Positions 1-15,000 of a stretch of 64,000 nucleotides of DNA are shown here, in pieces; the first letter of the stretch is position 1; every line of letters starts with the position of its first letter. A model generated the notes under the pieces. That model was not told where the DNA came from and did not search any database. It saw nothing but the letters and a program-made list of their open reading frames with translations. Source of the DNA: Deltaproteobacteria bacterium (GTDB taxonomy: Bacteria > Myxococcota_A > UBA9042 > PHBI01); the NCBI GenBank assembly GCA_020632715.1, contig JACKFA010000003.1, forward strand, positions 558,001 to 622,000, given 5' to 3'. The position numbers and the translations under genes are program-made.

Positions 1-1
1 G

Positions 2-3000
2 GTGCTCTCGCCCTACGCGGGGACGAGCGTCTGGCAGGGGGCCGCGCTCGAGCTCAGGACGGTGCTGACGGACGGCTTCACGGTCGACGTCTCGACGAAC
101 GCGGCCACGACGTACTCCGCGGCGGGCGGCGCCGTGGCGATCGTCGCGCCGAACCGCGTGTCCGCGGTGAGCCCCGGCACGGCCACCGTGACCGGCGCCT
201 TCGGGGGCGCGACGTCGTCGGGGCTCGCGATCACGGTGTCGGCGACCCCCGTGACGGCGTCGGCGCTGACGACCACGTTCCCGGCGACGTTCTCGGGCCT
301 CCCCGGCGCGACCCGGGCGCTCGCGGTGTCGGCGGTGCTCTCCGACGGGACGCGCCTCACCGACGCGCGCGCGGTCGCGGGCTTCCTCGCCTACGGCGCC
401 TCGGAGCCCGCGAAGATCGACGTCGACACGGCCGGCGTCGCGACGCTCCACGACAACCACCACCGCCTCGTCACGCTCACGGCGTCGGCGCAGTCGGCCG
501 TCGGCTCGGCCACGACCGCGGCGAACCTCGAGCCGGCGGTGGGCGACGTCGACCTCGGGGAGACGAGCGGCGTGCCGCACCCGGACCGCGCGCCCGGCGA
601 GGCCTTCACGATGCCGGTGCGCGTGAACACCGGCGGGCAGACCCTCGGCGCCATCGACCTCACCGTGACCTACGACACGGCCCTCCTCACGGCGACCGGC
701 GTCACCGCCGGGGCGGGCTGGCCCGGCGGGCAGCTCGAGTCGGACATCGACGACGCCGCGGGCACGGTGCACATCGTGGGCGCCGCGAAGGCGGGCTCCA
801 CGGCCTCGGGGGCCGCGCTCCACGCCTTCGACATCGCGTTCACGGCGGCCGCCTCGAAGACGAGCGACGCCCAGATCGCAGGCCACCTCGCGAAGCTCGT
901 CGACAACACGCTCGACCAGGCCCCCATCGGCGCGCCGCTCGCCCCCGGCGAGACGCGCGCGATCGTCGCGGGCGCCGGGCTCCTCGATCCGGACTGCGGC
1001 GCCATCGTGCCGGCGGACGTCCGCGGCAACGCCAACGGCGACTGCGGCTTCGACGTGGCCGACGTGAGCTTCGTCCTCCAGTACCTGGCGCTCCTCCGGA
1101 CGGACGCCGAGCTCGCCGCGTGGCAGCGGGACGCGATGGACGTCGATCACGACGGCCAGGTCACGGTCGCCGACGCCGTCTTCCTCCTGCGGGTCCTCGT
1201 CGGGAAGTTCCGCTTCGTATCCTACGACGTGAGCGCGCCGACGGACCTCGCGGGGCCGCTCGTCGTCGCCGTGACCACCTACGACGCCGCGGGCGCCGCG
1301 AACGGCGACCGCACCGAGGTCGAGGTCGAGCTCGGCTCGACGCAGGCCCCGTCGCTCGTCGCGGGCTCCGACCTCGGCGCCACCACGAGCGGGCGGGCCT
1401 ACGGCGCCGCGGCGCTCGGCGCGGGCGCCTTCCGGCTCGAGGCGGGCGGCTTCGCCCACGCGGAGAGCGGCGTGGGCGTCGTGCTGGTCGTCCGCACCCG
1501 GGACGCCGCCGGCGCCACGGCCGACGATCGCGTCGCCGCCTTCCTCGGCACCCCGCGCGTGAGCGCGCTCATGGCCTTCGCGCCGGTCACGACCTTCGAC
1601 GTGGGCGACGCGAGCGCGCCCTGCGCCTCGTCGCCGTGCAAGAACGGCGGCGGCTGCGCCGAGGTCGACGGCGCCTTCGTGTGCGACTGCGCGACGACGG
1701 GCTTCGACGGGCCGACCTGCGAGGTGCCCATCGACGACTGCACGCCGGATCCCTGCAACGGCCACGGGACGTGCGAGGACGGCGTCAACACCTACACCTG
1801 CACCTGCACGGGCGGCTACGGCGGCGAGGACTGCGACACCCCGCCGGCCGATCCCTGCGCCGAGATCACCTGCGGGAACGGCGGCTCGTGCGTCCCGACG
1901 GGCGCGGAGACGGCCGCCTGCGACTGCGCCGGCACGGGCTTCGGCGGCGCGCTCTGCGACGTCGAGGTGAGCGAGGAGCCGACGGCGCCCGACGACGCCG
2001 GGACCACCTGGGGCGGCGAGCGCCTCGGCGAGACCGAGCTCTCCGTGGTCACCGCCGGCGTCGACGGCGACGAGGCGCGCGGCTGGGCGATCTTCTCCCT
2101 GGTGCCGCCCGAGCAGCTCGAGTCGGCCTACCTGCGCGTCGTCTTCGACGCCGTCCCGGCGGACGCGACGCTCGTCGTGAGCGTGGCGTCGCTCGACGCG
2201 GCCGACGTGGCCGTGCCGCGGCTCGCGGGCGACACGACGGGCGCCGCCGTCTTCGAGGGGCTCGGCTTCGGCGAGGAGCTCGGGCGCGTCGTCGTGCCGG
2301 CGGGCAGCGCCGGGGACGACGTCGTGGTGCCGATCGCCGCGGCGTCGGCGCTGTCGCTCCTCGAGACCGCGGGCGAGCAGCTCGTCGTCGCCCTGACGGT
2401 GCTCGAGGACACCGACGGGACCTACGTGAACGCCCTCGACGGGAGCGGGATGGAGCTCGTGCTCCAGGGCGCGCCGGTCGACCCGTGCGTCCCGAACCCG
2501 TGCGCGAACGACGGGATCTGCTCGGTCGGCGGGCGCGGGGCGACGGTCTGCGACTGCACGGGGACGGGCTTCGAGGGCCCGACGTGCGAGGATCTGCCGG
2601 TCGATCCGTGCGCGGCGACCCCCTGCGCGAACGACGGCGCGTGCGTCGCGCAGGCCGACGGCGGCTTCGCCTGCGACTGCTCGGCGGCGGGCGGGTTCGG
2701 CGGGCCCACCTGCGCCGACGCCGTGACCGTGACGCCCGTCGCGACGAGCGCCGTCGGCACGGTGCAGGGGGCCGACACCGCGGGCGCCGTGGCGCTCGGG
2801 ACCTTCATCGCGGGCCGCAACTCGGACGTCGCCGGGACGTCGCCCTACGACTACCGCTTCCGCGCCTTCGCGGTGCTCGACGTGCCCGCGGTGAGCGGCA
2901 CGATCGTCGGCGCGCGCGTCGTGTTCCCGTTCGACACCGTGGCGGGCGTCGAGACGCTCTCGGCGTGGAGCGTCGAGACCGACGCGGCGACGGTGGCGAC

Positions 3001-6000
3001 GGCGCGCTCCGCCGGGGACGCGACCGGGCTCGCGCTCTACGACGATCTCGCCGACGGTACCGAGCTCGGGCGGCTCCCCTACGTGGAGACCCCGGACTGG
3101 GACCCGCAGATGCTCACGGTCGCGCTGAACGCCGCGGGCGTCGCCGAGGTGGTCGCGCACGTCGGCGGGAGCGTGGTCATCGGCTTCGACGTGCCCACGG
3201 ACGTCGACGGCTACACCCTCGTCCGCGTCTATGACGGCGCCGGCATCGAGCTCGCGCTCGAGGTCGCGCCGGCGAGCGACCCGTGCGACCCGAGCCCGTG
3301 CGCGCACGGCGTCTGCTACGGCGACGGGGCGTGCAACTGCGACGGCACCGGCTTCGAGGGCCCGACCTGCGCCCAGCCGGTCGATCCGTGCGCCGGGACC
3401 CCCTGCGACCACGGCGGCCTCTGCGTCGCGCAGGCCGACGGCGGCGTCGCGTGCGACTGCACCGGCACCGGCTTCGGCGGCCCCGCGTGCGCCGACGACG
3501 TCACCGAGACGCCGGTCGGCACGAGCGCGGTCGGCTTCTACTCGGGCGCGGACGGCGCCGGCGAGAGCTACCTCGGCAACTTCATCGCGGGGCGCAACTC
3601 GGACCTCACGGGGAGCTCGCCGTACGACTACCGGTCGCGCGCCTTCGTGGTCGTCGACGTGCCGGCGCCGACGGGGACCATCGTCGGGGCGCGGCTCGTG
3701 TTCCCGTTCGACACCGTGTCGGGCTTCGGGCAGACGCTCATCGCCTGGGACGTGACGGCGGACGCGGCCGCGGTCGCGACGGCGCGGACGGCCGGTGACA
3801 CCGAGGGGATCGCGATCTACGCGGATCTCGGGAGCGGCGCCGAGTACGGCCGCGTCACCTACGACGAGATCGACGGGGGCGACGCTCAGGAGCTCACGCT
3901 CGCGCTGAACGCGGCGGGCGTGGCGGCCGTCGCGGCGAACGCCGGCGGGAGCGTCGTCATCGGCTTCGACGTGCCCACGGACAGCGACGGCTACACGCTC
4001 GTCCGGCTCCTCGGCGGCGCGGGCATCGCGCTCGTCCTCGAGGAGGCGGCGTCGACGGGCGACCCCTGCGCCCCGAGCCCCTGCGCGCACGGGACGTGCT
4101 ACGGCGACGGCCTCTGCGACTGCGCGGGCACCGGCTACGAGGGCACGACGTGCGCCGACGAGGTGAACGAGTGCCTCGGGGTGGTCTGCCAGAACGACGG
4201 GACCTGCGTCGACGAGCTGAACGGCTTCCACTGCGCGTGCCCGGCCGGCTTCACGGGCACGCTCTGCGAGGCGGACGCGGACCCGTGCGACCCGGACCCC
4301 TGCGTCCGCGGCGTGTGCACGAACCCGCGCGGCGGGGAGGGCGCGGCCTGCGTCGCGCGCGAGGCGTCGCTCCTCGGCTGGTGGCCGGGCGACGAGGACG
4401 GGCGCGAGGTCGTGGGCGACCGGACGGCGGCGCTCGTCGGTGACGCGCACGTCGGCGCGGGGCTCGTGAGCGGGGCGTTCGTCTTCGACGGCGCCGGCGA
4501 CGAGCTGCAGGTGACGGCCCCGGTCGCCGAGCTGAACCCGGGGGCGGGCTCCTTCACGGTCGACCTCTGGGTGCAGGCGACCGCGACCGCCGACGTCTTC
4601 GAGAACCTCCTGATCCGGCACCAGTTCAACGCGGATCCGGCCCTCCGGAAGCGCTGGAGCGTGTCCATCGGGAACGGCGCGAGCGCCGGGCGGCTCGTCT
4701 ACGTCGTGCAGGACGGCGCCGGCGGCGGCGTGCAGCTCACGGGCACGCACGCCGTGCGGGACGGCGCGTGGCACCACGTCGCGATGGTCCTCGACCGCGA
4801 CGCCGGGCTCCTCCGCGGCTACGTCGACGGCGCGGACGACGGCTCGAGCGCGCTCGGCGGCACCGGGGACATCGCGCCCGACGTGCCGATCGTCATCGGC
4901 AACGCCTTCACGGGCGCCCTCGACGAGCTCGCCGTGCACGGCGAGGCGCTCGGGGCCGACGCCATCGGGGCGATCGTGGCCGCGGGCGCGGCCGGCCGCT
5001 GCGACGGCGAGGCGTTCGCGTGCGAGTGCGCGGGGACGGGCTACGAGGGCCCCGTGTGCGACGACGACGTCGACGAGTGCACGGCGACCTGCCTGACGGA
5101 GGTCGCGGCCTACGGGCCGACGGTCTGCGGCACCTACGACACGCAGTCCGCCTACCCGATGGCGGTGAACGACGCCGGGCACATGGTCGGCTACGTGACG
5201 CGGACGAACGCGGTCGACTGCTACCCCGTGTGGACCGCGTTCTTCTGGACGCGGGCCGGCGGCATCGTGGACCTGACGCCGGACCTCGAGGACGGCGCCG
5301 CCTACGACGTCAACGACGACGACGTGGCCGTCGGCTACGGGGTCGTCGACGGCGAGCGGCGCGCGATGGTGTGGGACGCGACGGGCGCGCGGACCGAGAT
5401 CCCGCCGCTCGACGCGGGCGAGACGAGCTTCGAGTCGGTCGCCGAGGACGTGACCTCGGACGGGCGCGTCGTCGGCGCCTACCAGGCGGCGGGCGACGCG
5501 ACGCTCCGGGTGTTCCTGTGGTCCCAGGCCGAGGGGGTCACCGAGGTCGGCGCGGTCGCCGTGGATCTGACGCAGGTCGCGTTCAACGGCGATCAGCTGT
5601 GGGTGAACGAGGCGGGGGAGGTCGCGGCCTTCTTCGGGACCGTGCTCACGTTCTTCGAGGCCGACGGGACGGCGCACGCGCTCGGCGTGGCGGGGCGCGG
5701 CTGGGGGCTCTCCGAGTCGGGGATCGTGGCGGGGCACCGCGACGTGGCCGGCGTGAAGCACGGCTTCCTCTGGAGCGTCGCGGGCGGCTTCGTCGACGTG
5801 CCGCCGCCCACGGACGGCGTGGAGTCCTGGATCTACGACGTGAACACCGCCGGCGACGCCGTCGGCGGCTACAAGACCGCGATCGGCGACTACGTCTCGC
5901 TCTACCGGAAGGCGGACGGGACCGTGCTCTACGACGTCGTCCCCGGCTGGTCCAGCGACCTCTGGGAGGTCAACGACGCGGGCGAGGCCTCGGCGTACCT

Positions 6001-9000
6001 CTACCGCGACGCGCCCGACTACGAGGAGGCGACGGGCGTGTACAGCCCCGAGGGCGGCTTCCGCATGGCGCCGCCGGTCGCGGGGCTCGCGCTCGAGCCG
6101 GGGTGGCCGCGGGCGCTGTCCGGCACGGGGCGGCTCGGCGTCTGGGCGTACGACCTCGCGCTCGCGTACCCGACGTCGCGCGAGGCGTCGTACCTCTTCG
6201 GTCCTTGCCACGACTGCGGCGCCTGGGAGGCGTGCGAGAACGCGGTGGGGACGCACCAGTGCGTGGCGCTGAGCGCGTGCGATCCGGACCCGTGCGAGAA
6301 CGGCGGGGCGTGCGCGGACGGCGGCGGCGGCGGCGTCTACACCTGCGACTGCGCGGGCACGGGCTTCCGCGGGGACCGCTGCGAGATCTCCGACGGGTGC
6401 GCCGACAGCCCGTGCGCGCACGGCGTCTGCGTCGACGACGGCGCCGGCGGCTACACCTGCGACTGCGCGGGCAGCGGCTTCGTCGGCCCCACCTGCGCCG
6501 CCGAGCCGGGCCCCGTCATCGTCATGGTCGGCGACGGCATCGCCGCGCGGTCCGCCGACAACGGCACCACCTGGACCCGGAACGATCCCGCGAACGGCGC
6601 GATGACCGGCCTCGCCTACGCGAGCGGCGCCCTCGTCGCCGTCGGCAGCGGCCGCGCCAGCGTGAGCACCGACCTCGGTCTCTCCTGGACCGCCGCCGCC
6701 GCGCCCCCGCCGACCTACATCCGCCGCGTCGCCGCCGCGAACGGCCGCTTCGTGGCGGTCGGCCTCGTCGGGGCCGCCGCCTACTCCGACGACGGCGGCG
6801 TCCACTGGACCTCGGCCCCGCACGACAACGGCAACCTCTACGACGTGACCTATGGGAGCGGCCGCTTCGTGGCGGTCGGCCTCCAGGGCAAGGTCTCGTG
6901 GTCCGACGACGGCGTCAGCTGGAACGCCGGCACCATCGAGAACGCGCAGTGGACCGCCGTCGCCTACGGTGGCGGCGCCTTCGTCGCCGTCGACGGGGGC
7001 GGCTCGGCGCCCGGCGGGCGCCACGTCTCCGTCTCGACCGACCGCGGCGAGACCTGGACCGGCGTCGACCCGGCGCCGGCCGGCAACACCTCGATCATCA
7101 CGTTCGCGAACGGGCGCTTCGTGGCGGCCGGCTACAACAAGAGCTGGTACTCGCTCGACGGCGGCGAGACATGGACCGGCGACGTCGGCACCATCAACTT
7201 CACCGCGATCGGGCCGCAGGCGAGCACGTTCATCGGCACCAACGGCACGAACGCCTTTGCCTCCGACGACGGCGTCACCTGGGTGCAGCTCGGGAACCCC
7301 ACCGGCACCACCTACGCGGCGATCGTCGGCCTGTCCGACCTCCCGCCCTGCGACCTCGCGCCGTGCCGGCACGGCGGCGCGTGCGCCGACGACGGCAGCG
7401 GCGGCTTCACCTGCGACTGCGACGGCACGGGCTACGAGGGCACCACCTGCGACGTCGCGCTCGACCCGTGCGCCGGCGTCACCTGCACCGACGACGGCAA
7501 CCCCTGCACGGACGACATTTGCGATCCGCAGACCGGGATCTGCGGCGTCGCCGTCGACGACAGCGCGGTCGTCGACGACGGCGACCCCTGTAACGGCGTC
7601 GACACCTGCGTCTCCGGCGCCTTCACCCCCGGGACGCCGGTCTCCTGCCCGGACGACGGCAACCCCTGCACCGTCGACACCTGCAACCCCGCGACGGGCG
7701 GGTGCGACCTCGCCCTCGACGACGGGGCGGACGTCGACGACGGGGACCTCTGCAACGGCGTCGAGACCTGCCAGGGCGGGAGCCCCGCGCCCGGCACGCC
7801 CGTCGACTGCGTCCACGGGGTCTGCAGCGGCGGCCTCTGCGACTGCGCCGGCACCGGCTACGAGGGGGATCTCTGCGACACCGACGTCGACGAGTGCGCG
7901 ACCGGCACCCCCTGCGACGACCACGCCACCTGCGGCAACACCGACGGCTCCTTCACCTGCACCTGCGCCGACGGCTGGGTCGGCGACGGCGTCACCTGCG
8001 AGCTCCCCGTCTGCGGCGTCGACTGCGCCGAGCCCGGCGTCTGCGTCGCGAGCCCGCTCGTCCGCGCCCGCCCGTCCGACCGGACCCTCATCGCGACCGT
8101 CCCGTTCGCCTTCGCGCTCGCGGCCGACACCTTCGTCGACCCCGACGCGCGCTTCGGGGACACGCTGACGCTCACGGCGTCCCTCACCGGCGGCGCCGCG
8201 CTCCCGGCGTGGCTCGGCTTCGACGCCGCCACGGGCGCGTTCTCCGGCACCCCGCCCGCGAGCTCGCTCGGCGTCTACCCCGTGGTCGTCACGGCCACCG
8301 ACCGCGCCGGGCACGCGGCGTCGACCGGCTTCACCGTCACCGTCGGCACCGTCGGCTCGGCGCCGGTCGCGCTCGACGACGCGTTCGCCGGCGTCGTCGA
8401 GGACGCCGCCACGACCGCCCTCGACGTGCTCGCCAACGACCACGATCCCGACGGCGACAGCCTCGTCGTCTACTCGGTGACGGTGCCGCCCGGCGCCCGC
8501 TACTCCGTCATCGTCGTCGCCGGCGAGGTCCGCTTCACGCCTGGTCGCGACTTCTTCGGCACGGCCACCTTCACGTACCGCGCGACCGACGGGAGCCTCT
8601 TCGACGAGGCCGCCGTCACGGTCACCGTGGCGCCGGTCGACGACGACCCGCCGACCGCGAACCCCGACACGGTCCGCGTCGCCCCGGGCAGCGTCGGGAA
8701 CGTCCTGACGCCGCTCGACAACGACTCCTACCTCCCCGACACCGCGGAGACCCTGAGCCTCACGGGCTTCGCGCCCGACGTCGCGGCCGGCGCGAGCGTC
8801 GCGCAGGACGGCGACACGCTGGTCTACTCGCCGGCCACGGGCTTCACCGGCGTCGACCGCGTCGCCTACACCATCACCGACGCCGGCGGGCACACGGCGA
8901 CCGCCACCATCACGATCATCGTCGGCGCCGATCCGCTCGCCCCGGACGAGACCCCGCCGGCCATCCTCCGGCAGGCCCCGGTCGAGGGCGGCGGGCTCTC

Positions 9001-12000
9001 CGCGACGGACGTCCTGTGGCTCCGCTTCGACGAGCCGGTCGACGCCGCCACGGTCAACGCCACGACGGCGGCCGTCGCCCGCTGCGAGGGCGCGTGCGCC
9101 GCGGTCGCCGGGAGCTGGTCGCAGGTAGGCGGCGCCTTCGTCTTCCGCCCCGCCGAGCCGTTCGGCGCCGGCGCGCACACGCTGACCGTCGGCGGGGTCG
9201 CCGATCTCGCCGGCAACGCCATCGCGACGCCGGTCGTCACGCACTTCACGGTCGGCGCCGGCTTCGGCGCCGCGCCTGCCCTCGTCCCGGCGGCCGAGCG
9301 CTACGAGCTCATGGGCGCGCGGGTCGTCGCCCTCGCGAGCGGCGACCTCGCCGTCCTCCGGGTCGAGCACGTCTCCGGGAACGAGGCGCGCCTCGTCGAG
9401 ACGACCGGCACCCAGGAGGGGGCCGCGACGGGGACGTCGTCCACGCAGGCCGTGGTCGTCGCGAAGACCGGCGGGCGCCTGCTCGACGTCGCCCCGACCG
9501 ACGCAGGCTGGCGCGCGCTCTGGCTCGCCGACGGCCGCGTGCTCCTCACGACCCGCGGGGCGACGGCCACGACCACGGAGACCGTCGGCTTCGTGACGGA
9601 CGCGGACCGATCCGACGATCACCACGAGGGCGGCTCGCTCTTCGACGTCGACCCGCTCCACGGGCGCCTGTTCGCGCTCCCGGACGGCGCCCTCGTCGCC
9701 GCCTGGGTCGACACCGCCGGCCTCGCGCTCTACGCGCGCGCCACCACGCCGAGCGGCGCCTGGGGCCCGCTCCTCCGCTTGAACGAGGCGGATCTCGTGC
9801 TCGACAGCGGCGGCTGGGTGTCGAAGTCCGTCGGGCTCGACGCCGCGGGCGGCGCGTTCCACGCCGCCTGGATCGAGCAGGGCGCGGCGGCGCCCCTCAT
9901 CCGGCACGTCGCCTTCGCGGCCGGCGCGTGGGGCGACACGGACACCGTCGCGACCGGGCTCACGAGCACCGTGCGCCTCGCGCTGTCCGCGGGCGACGCG
10001 ACGCACGCGGCCGTCGCCTGGATGGACCGCGACACCGCCGACGCGATCACCGTCAACGCGGCGATCGAGAAGGACGGCGCCTGGTCGGGCTCGCCGCCGC
10101 GCTCGCTGTGCACGGTCTGCGGCGACCCGACCGTCGGCGGCTTCGACGAGGTGACCCCGGTCGACGTCGCCATCCACACGGACAGCCAGTCGCGGACGCA
10201 CCTCTTCTGGGCCTGGTACGGCTACGTCGACACCACCTACCTCCCGTACGGCTGGACCGGCAACTACGGCTCGAACGGCTACGTCTACGCGACGCAGCAC
10301 CAGTTCCACGACGGCGCGAGCCCCGCGTCCGGCTGGACCGCGGCCGAGGGCTGGGTGCCGTCGAGCTTCAGCAGCTACGGGTCGAACAACTCCTACACCT
10401 ACGAGTGGGAGCTCCCGCACCTCTTCGAGATCGCGCGCCTCGGCACGCCGGGCGACTTCGCGCTCGTCACGAGCTACCTCGCGCCCGGCCCGAGCTACTC
10501 CTGGTACGAGGCGCCGCAGATCGGCGTCGCGCGGTACCGCTCCGCGAGCCAGGCCGCCACGCGGCAGCTCGACGACCTGTCGTGGTTCGACGACGGCAAC
10601 GGCTACAGCGGCTGGACGAGCGACTGGAACGTGCGCGCGCACGCGGTCGCCGCCGCCGGTGACTACGTCGGCGTCGCCTTCGACCGCGGGGTCGTCCTCG
10701 CGAACACGGCGACCGGCGGCTCGAGCTTCCGCTCGAACGCCGACATCTACTACGGCGTGGACATCAGCGCCGACGCCGACGTCGCGCAGAACCGCTTCGA
10801 CCACGTCGGGATCGGCGTCCGCGCCGACGGGCACGTGCTCTGGGCGGCGTCGAGCGGCGCGGATCGCGACACGAGCTGGCTCGAGGTCGAGACGACCTAC
10901 CTCGGCGGCGGCGCGGGCGACGTCCGGCACAACTGGCGCGAGCTCGCCTCGATGGCGCGCGGCGCCGGCTCCGGGTCGAGCGCGAGCCGCTACGACTTCC
11001 GCGGGCACGCGGCACCCGACGGGCGCCTCGCCGTGTCGTACGAGCTCGAGTACCAGCCGCTCACCTACGAGTGCTTCTCCTCGTCGAACCGCCGGGCCCG
11101 CGCCGTCAGCTTCCGCGACCCGGAGAGCGGCCTCTTCGGGCCCTCGTGGGTGCTGCCGATCCCGCACGACGCCGATCTCCTGAGCAGCATCCCCAGCTGC
11201 GGGAGCACCGGCAACGACCTCACGGGCGACCTCGGCGGCTACGACGAGGGGCACCTCCTCGACGGCGGCCGCTTCGCCTGGGGGCGCCCCTACGACGACG
11301 GCTACCACGGCTTCCGCGACATGCTGCTCTCGACGCTCGACCCCGCCACGGGGGAGGTCGTGACGGACCGCGCGTGGACCTCCGATCCCACGAGCAGCAA
11401 CCCGACGACGACCGCCTTCCGGACCGCGTCGAACGGCCGCGCCACGGTGCTGACGGAGCTCCGCGACGGCTACGGCGCGAGCGGCGTCGGCGCGTCGCCG
11501 CGGATCCACCTCGTCACGACCCCGGGCGGCGGCGCGAGCGAGCTCCCGGACGTCGACGAGCTCCTGAACCCGAGCGACCGGCTCTGGGACTTCACCGTCG
11601 ACAGCGGCTCGGTCCCGGCGCTCGACGTCGGCCCGGGCGATCAGGTCGCCGCGGCGTGGGCCGGCCAGCAGACCACCGATCGCTCCTACCGGAGCGCGCG
11701 CTTCGCCTTCTACGACAGCGCCGGGAGCTGGCTCGGCGGCCCGCTCGACCCCAACCCGGACCCCGAGCAGGCGAGCGTCACGAACCTCGACGTCACCGAG
11801 GTCCTCGCCGTGCGCGTGCTCGCGAGCGGCGACGCCGTCGCCTTCGTCCTCTTCGGGTCGAGCGGCGCCCAGCCGCAGCTCGGCGCCTGGCGCTTCGATC
11901 GCCTCGGCGAGAGCGTGACCCTCGGCGCCGTCCTCGACCTCGAGGCCATCGAGAGCGGCTTCGTCTCCTCCCGCGCGCTCGCCACGGAGCCCGGCGGCGA

Positions 12001-15000
12001 CGCGCTCTTCGCCTGGCGCGCCGGCAACGGCGACGTGCTGCGCGCCGTCCGCTACGACGCGGTCGCCGACGCCTGGGACACCCCGGTGGTCGTCGCGAGC
12101 GACGTGCCGAGCGCCTCGCAGTGGGGCCTCCACGCCGGGATCGGCGACGACGGGCGCGCCGTCGTCGGCTGGGTCGCCTACGCGAGCGGGACGACCGTCT
12201 ACCGCCACTTCTGGGAGGCCTCCGCGTGGCCGGCGCTCGACTTCAGCGGGCCGACGGAGGTCGCGAACGCCGGCGCCGACAGCGCGAGCGGGCTCCAGAT
12301 CGAGACCGTCGGCGCCCCCGAGCTCGCGGTCGCCGTCGACGGCTCGGGCGGCTGGCTCGACGTGTGGCCGCCGTTCGTGCCGGCGGCGGAGCCCGCGGTC
12401 GGCTGCGCCGCGGCCCCCTGCAAGCACGGTGGCGCCTGCACGGACCTCGGCGGCGGCGCCACGAGCTGCGACTGCGACGGCACCGGCTACGGCGGGGCGA
12501 CCTGCGCGGACGACGTCGACGAGTGCGCCGCGAGCCCGTGCGCGCACGGCGTGTGCGAGAACCTGCCCGGGACCTACGCCTGCGACTGCACGGGGAGCGG
12601 CTACGGCGGCGCGACCTGCGCGAGCGACGTCGACGAGTGCGCGGCCGGGATCTGCCAGCACGGGGGCGCCTGCACGAACCTCCCGGGTGGCTTCGCCTGC
12701 GCCTGCGACGGCACGGGCTTCACGGGCGACACCTGCGCGGCCGACGTCGACGAGTGCGCGTCGGACCCGTGCCAGAACTCGGGGGTCTGCAGGAACTACG
12801 CGGGCGGCTTCTTCTGCGACTGCGTCGACGGCTGGACGGGGCAGCTCTGCGAGACGGATCAGGACCTCTGCGCCGACCTCACGCCGTGCGCGAACGGCGG
12901 GCGCTGCACGAACACGACCGCGGGCGCCGGCTGGACGTGCGACTGCGCGGGCACCGGCTTCTCCGGCGCCACCTGCGAGTCCGACGTCGACGAGTGCGCG
13001 GGCGATCCGTGCCATGGCGGCGCCTGCGAGAACACCACGGGCGCGTTCACCTGCGCCTGCGCCGGCACCGGGCTCGGCGGGGCCACGTGCGAGGACGACG
13101 TCGACAACTGCGCGGGCGTCACTTGCCAGAACGGCGGCGCCTGCGTCGATCTCTACGGCGCCGCCTGGTGCGACTGCAGCGGGACCGGCTACAGCGGCGC
13201 GCGCTGCGAGACCGCCGACCCGTGCGCGAACGCCTGCGAGACCCCGGGCGCCTGCACGCACGCGCCGGTCGTCGCGGCCCCGCTCCCCGATCGCGCGGTG
13301 CTCGCCGACGCGACCCTCGAGATCGCGGTCCCGGAGGGGACCTTCACCGATCCCGACCTGCCGATCGGCGACGTCCTCACGCTCTCGGCGGCGCTCGGCG
13401 ACGGCGGCGCGCTCCCCGGCTGGCTCTCGTTCGACGCCGGGAGCGCGAGCTTCAGCGCGTCGCCGGGTACCGGCGACGTCGGGATCTACGCGATCGCGGT
13501 GACTGCGACCGATCTCGCCGGGCTCAGCGCGACCGACGTGTTCACGCTGACCGTCGGGGAGAGCAACGCGGCGCCGGTCGCCGGCGCGGACAGCTACGCC
13601 TTCGACGAGGACTCCGGCGCGCACGCCCTCGCGGTGCTCGACAACGACGTCGACCCCGACGGCGACACGCTCTCCATCACCGCGGTCGCGATCGCCGCGG
13701 GCGACGGCGTGGCCGTGGTCGAGGGGGACCACCTCGTCTTCACGCCGGCCGCGGACCGCTGGGGCGCGGTGACGTTCGGCTACACGGTGAGCGACGGGAC
13801 GAACGCGGTGACCGGGCAGGTCACGGTGACGCTCGCGCCGATCGACGACGACCCGCCGACCGCCGTCGACGACGCCTTCTCGGTCGCGCCGGACAGCGCC
13901 GCGCAGCTCCTCGACGTGCTCGCGAACGACAGCTCGGCGCCCGACCGGCCCGAGCCGGTCGTCCTCGTCACGGTGCTGCCGAGCGACGCCGGCGTCGCCG
14001 TCGCGATCGTCGGCGGCAAGGTGAGCTACGCGCCGCCGACGGGCTTCCGCGGCGTGGACCACTTCTCCTACGCCATCGCCGATCAGAGCGGCCTCCAGGC
14101 GACGGCGACCGTCGCGGTCGACGTGCTCTCCGACCCGCTCGAGGCGGACGCGACGCCGCCGACCGTGCTCGCGCGCTACCCGACCGCCGCCGACCTCGCG
14201 GAGAACGACGTCCTCTGGGTGCGCTTCAGCGAGGAGGTCGTCGACGCCTCGGTCGCGAGCCGCTTCGGGCTCGAGCGCTGCGAGCCGGGCTGCGCGCCCG
14301 TCGCGGCGACGGTGCAGCGGTTCGGGGGCGCCTACGTCCTCCGGCCCGACGCGCCGCTCCCGGCCGGCCACTACAAGGCGACGGTCGCGGCCGGGGTGGT
14401 CGACGGCGCCGGCAACGCCTCGGTCGCGGCGACCACGTGGGAGCTCGACGCGGCGGAGCGCTTCGCGACGGCGACGACCGCGGCGCCGTACCCGGCGTTC
14501 GCGCTCGCGGGCACGGCGGCGGCCGCGCACGCCGACGGCGCGACCTTCACGACGGCGTGGCTCGAGCGGACGAGCGTGAACGAGCTGCGGCTCCAGGTCC
14601 GGACGAGCGGCGGGGGCGGGGAGGTCGGCGCGAGCACGGCGCTCGCCATCGGGACCGGCGGCGGGCTCTACGATCTCGCGGTCGGCGAGGACGACACCTG
14701 GTACGCCTTCTGGGGCGCCGGCGACCGCCTGCTGGTGACCCACGGCGCGGCGGACGGGTCGGGCGTCGAGACCGTGGGCGTCGCGCTCGCGGCGAGCGGC
14801 TATGCTCCCGGGTACGACGCGGCCGCGCGGATCGTGGTGTCGGCCGCTGGCGAGCTGCTCCTCGTGTGGCGCGACGCCGGTCGGGTCCTGAGCCGCTACG
14901 GCGCGCTGTCGGCGCTCGGCGGAATCGAGGTCGTGAGCGCCGGCGTCGACGCCTGGTTCTCGGTGTCCGGGCAGGACGACCTGCCGCTCGTGCAGCTCCC

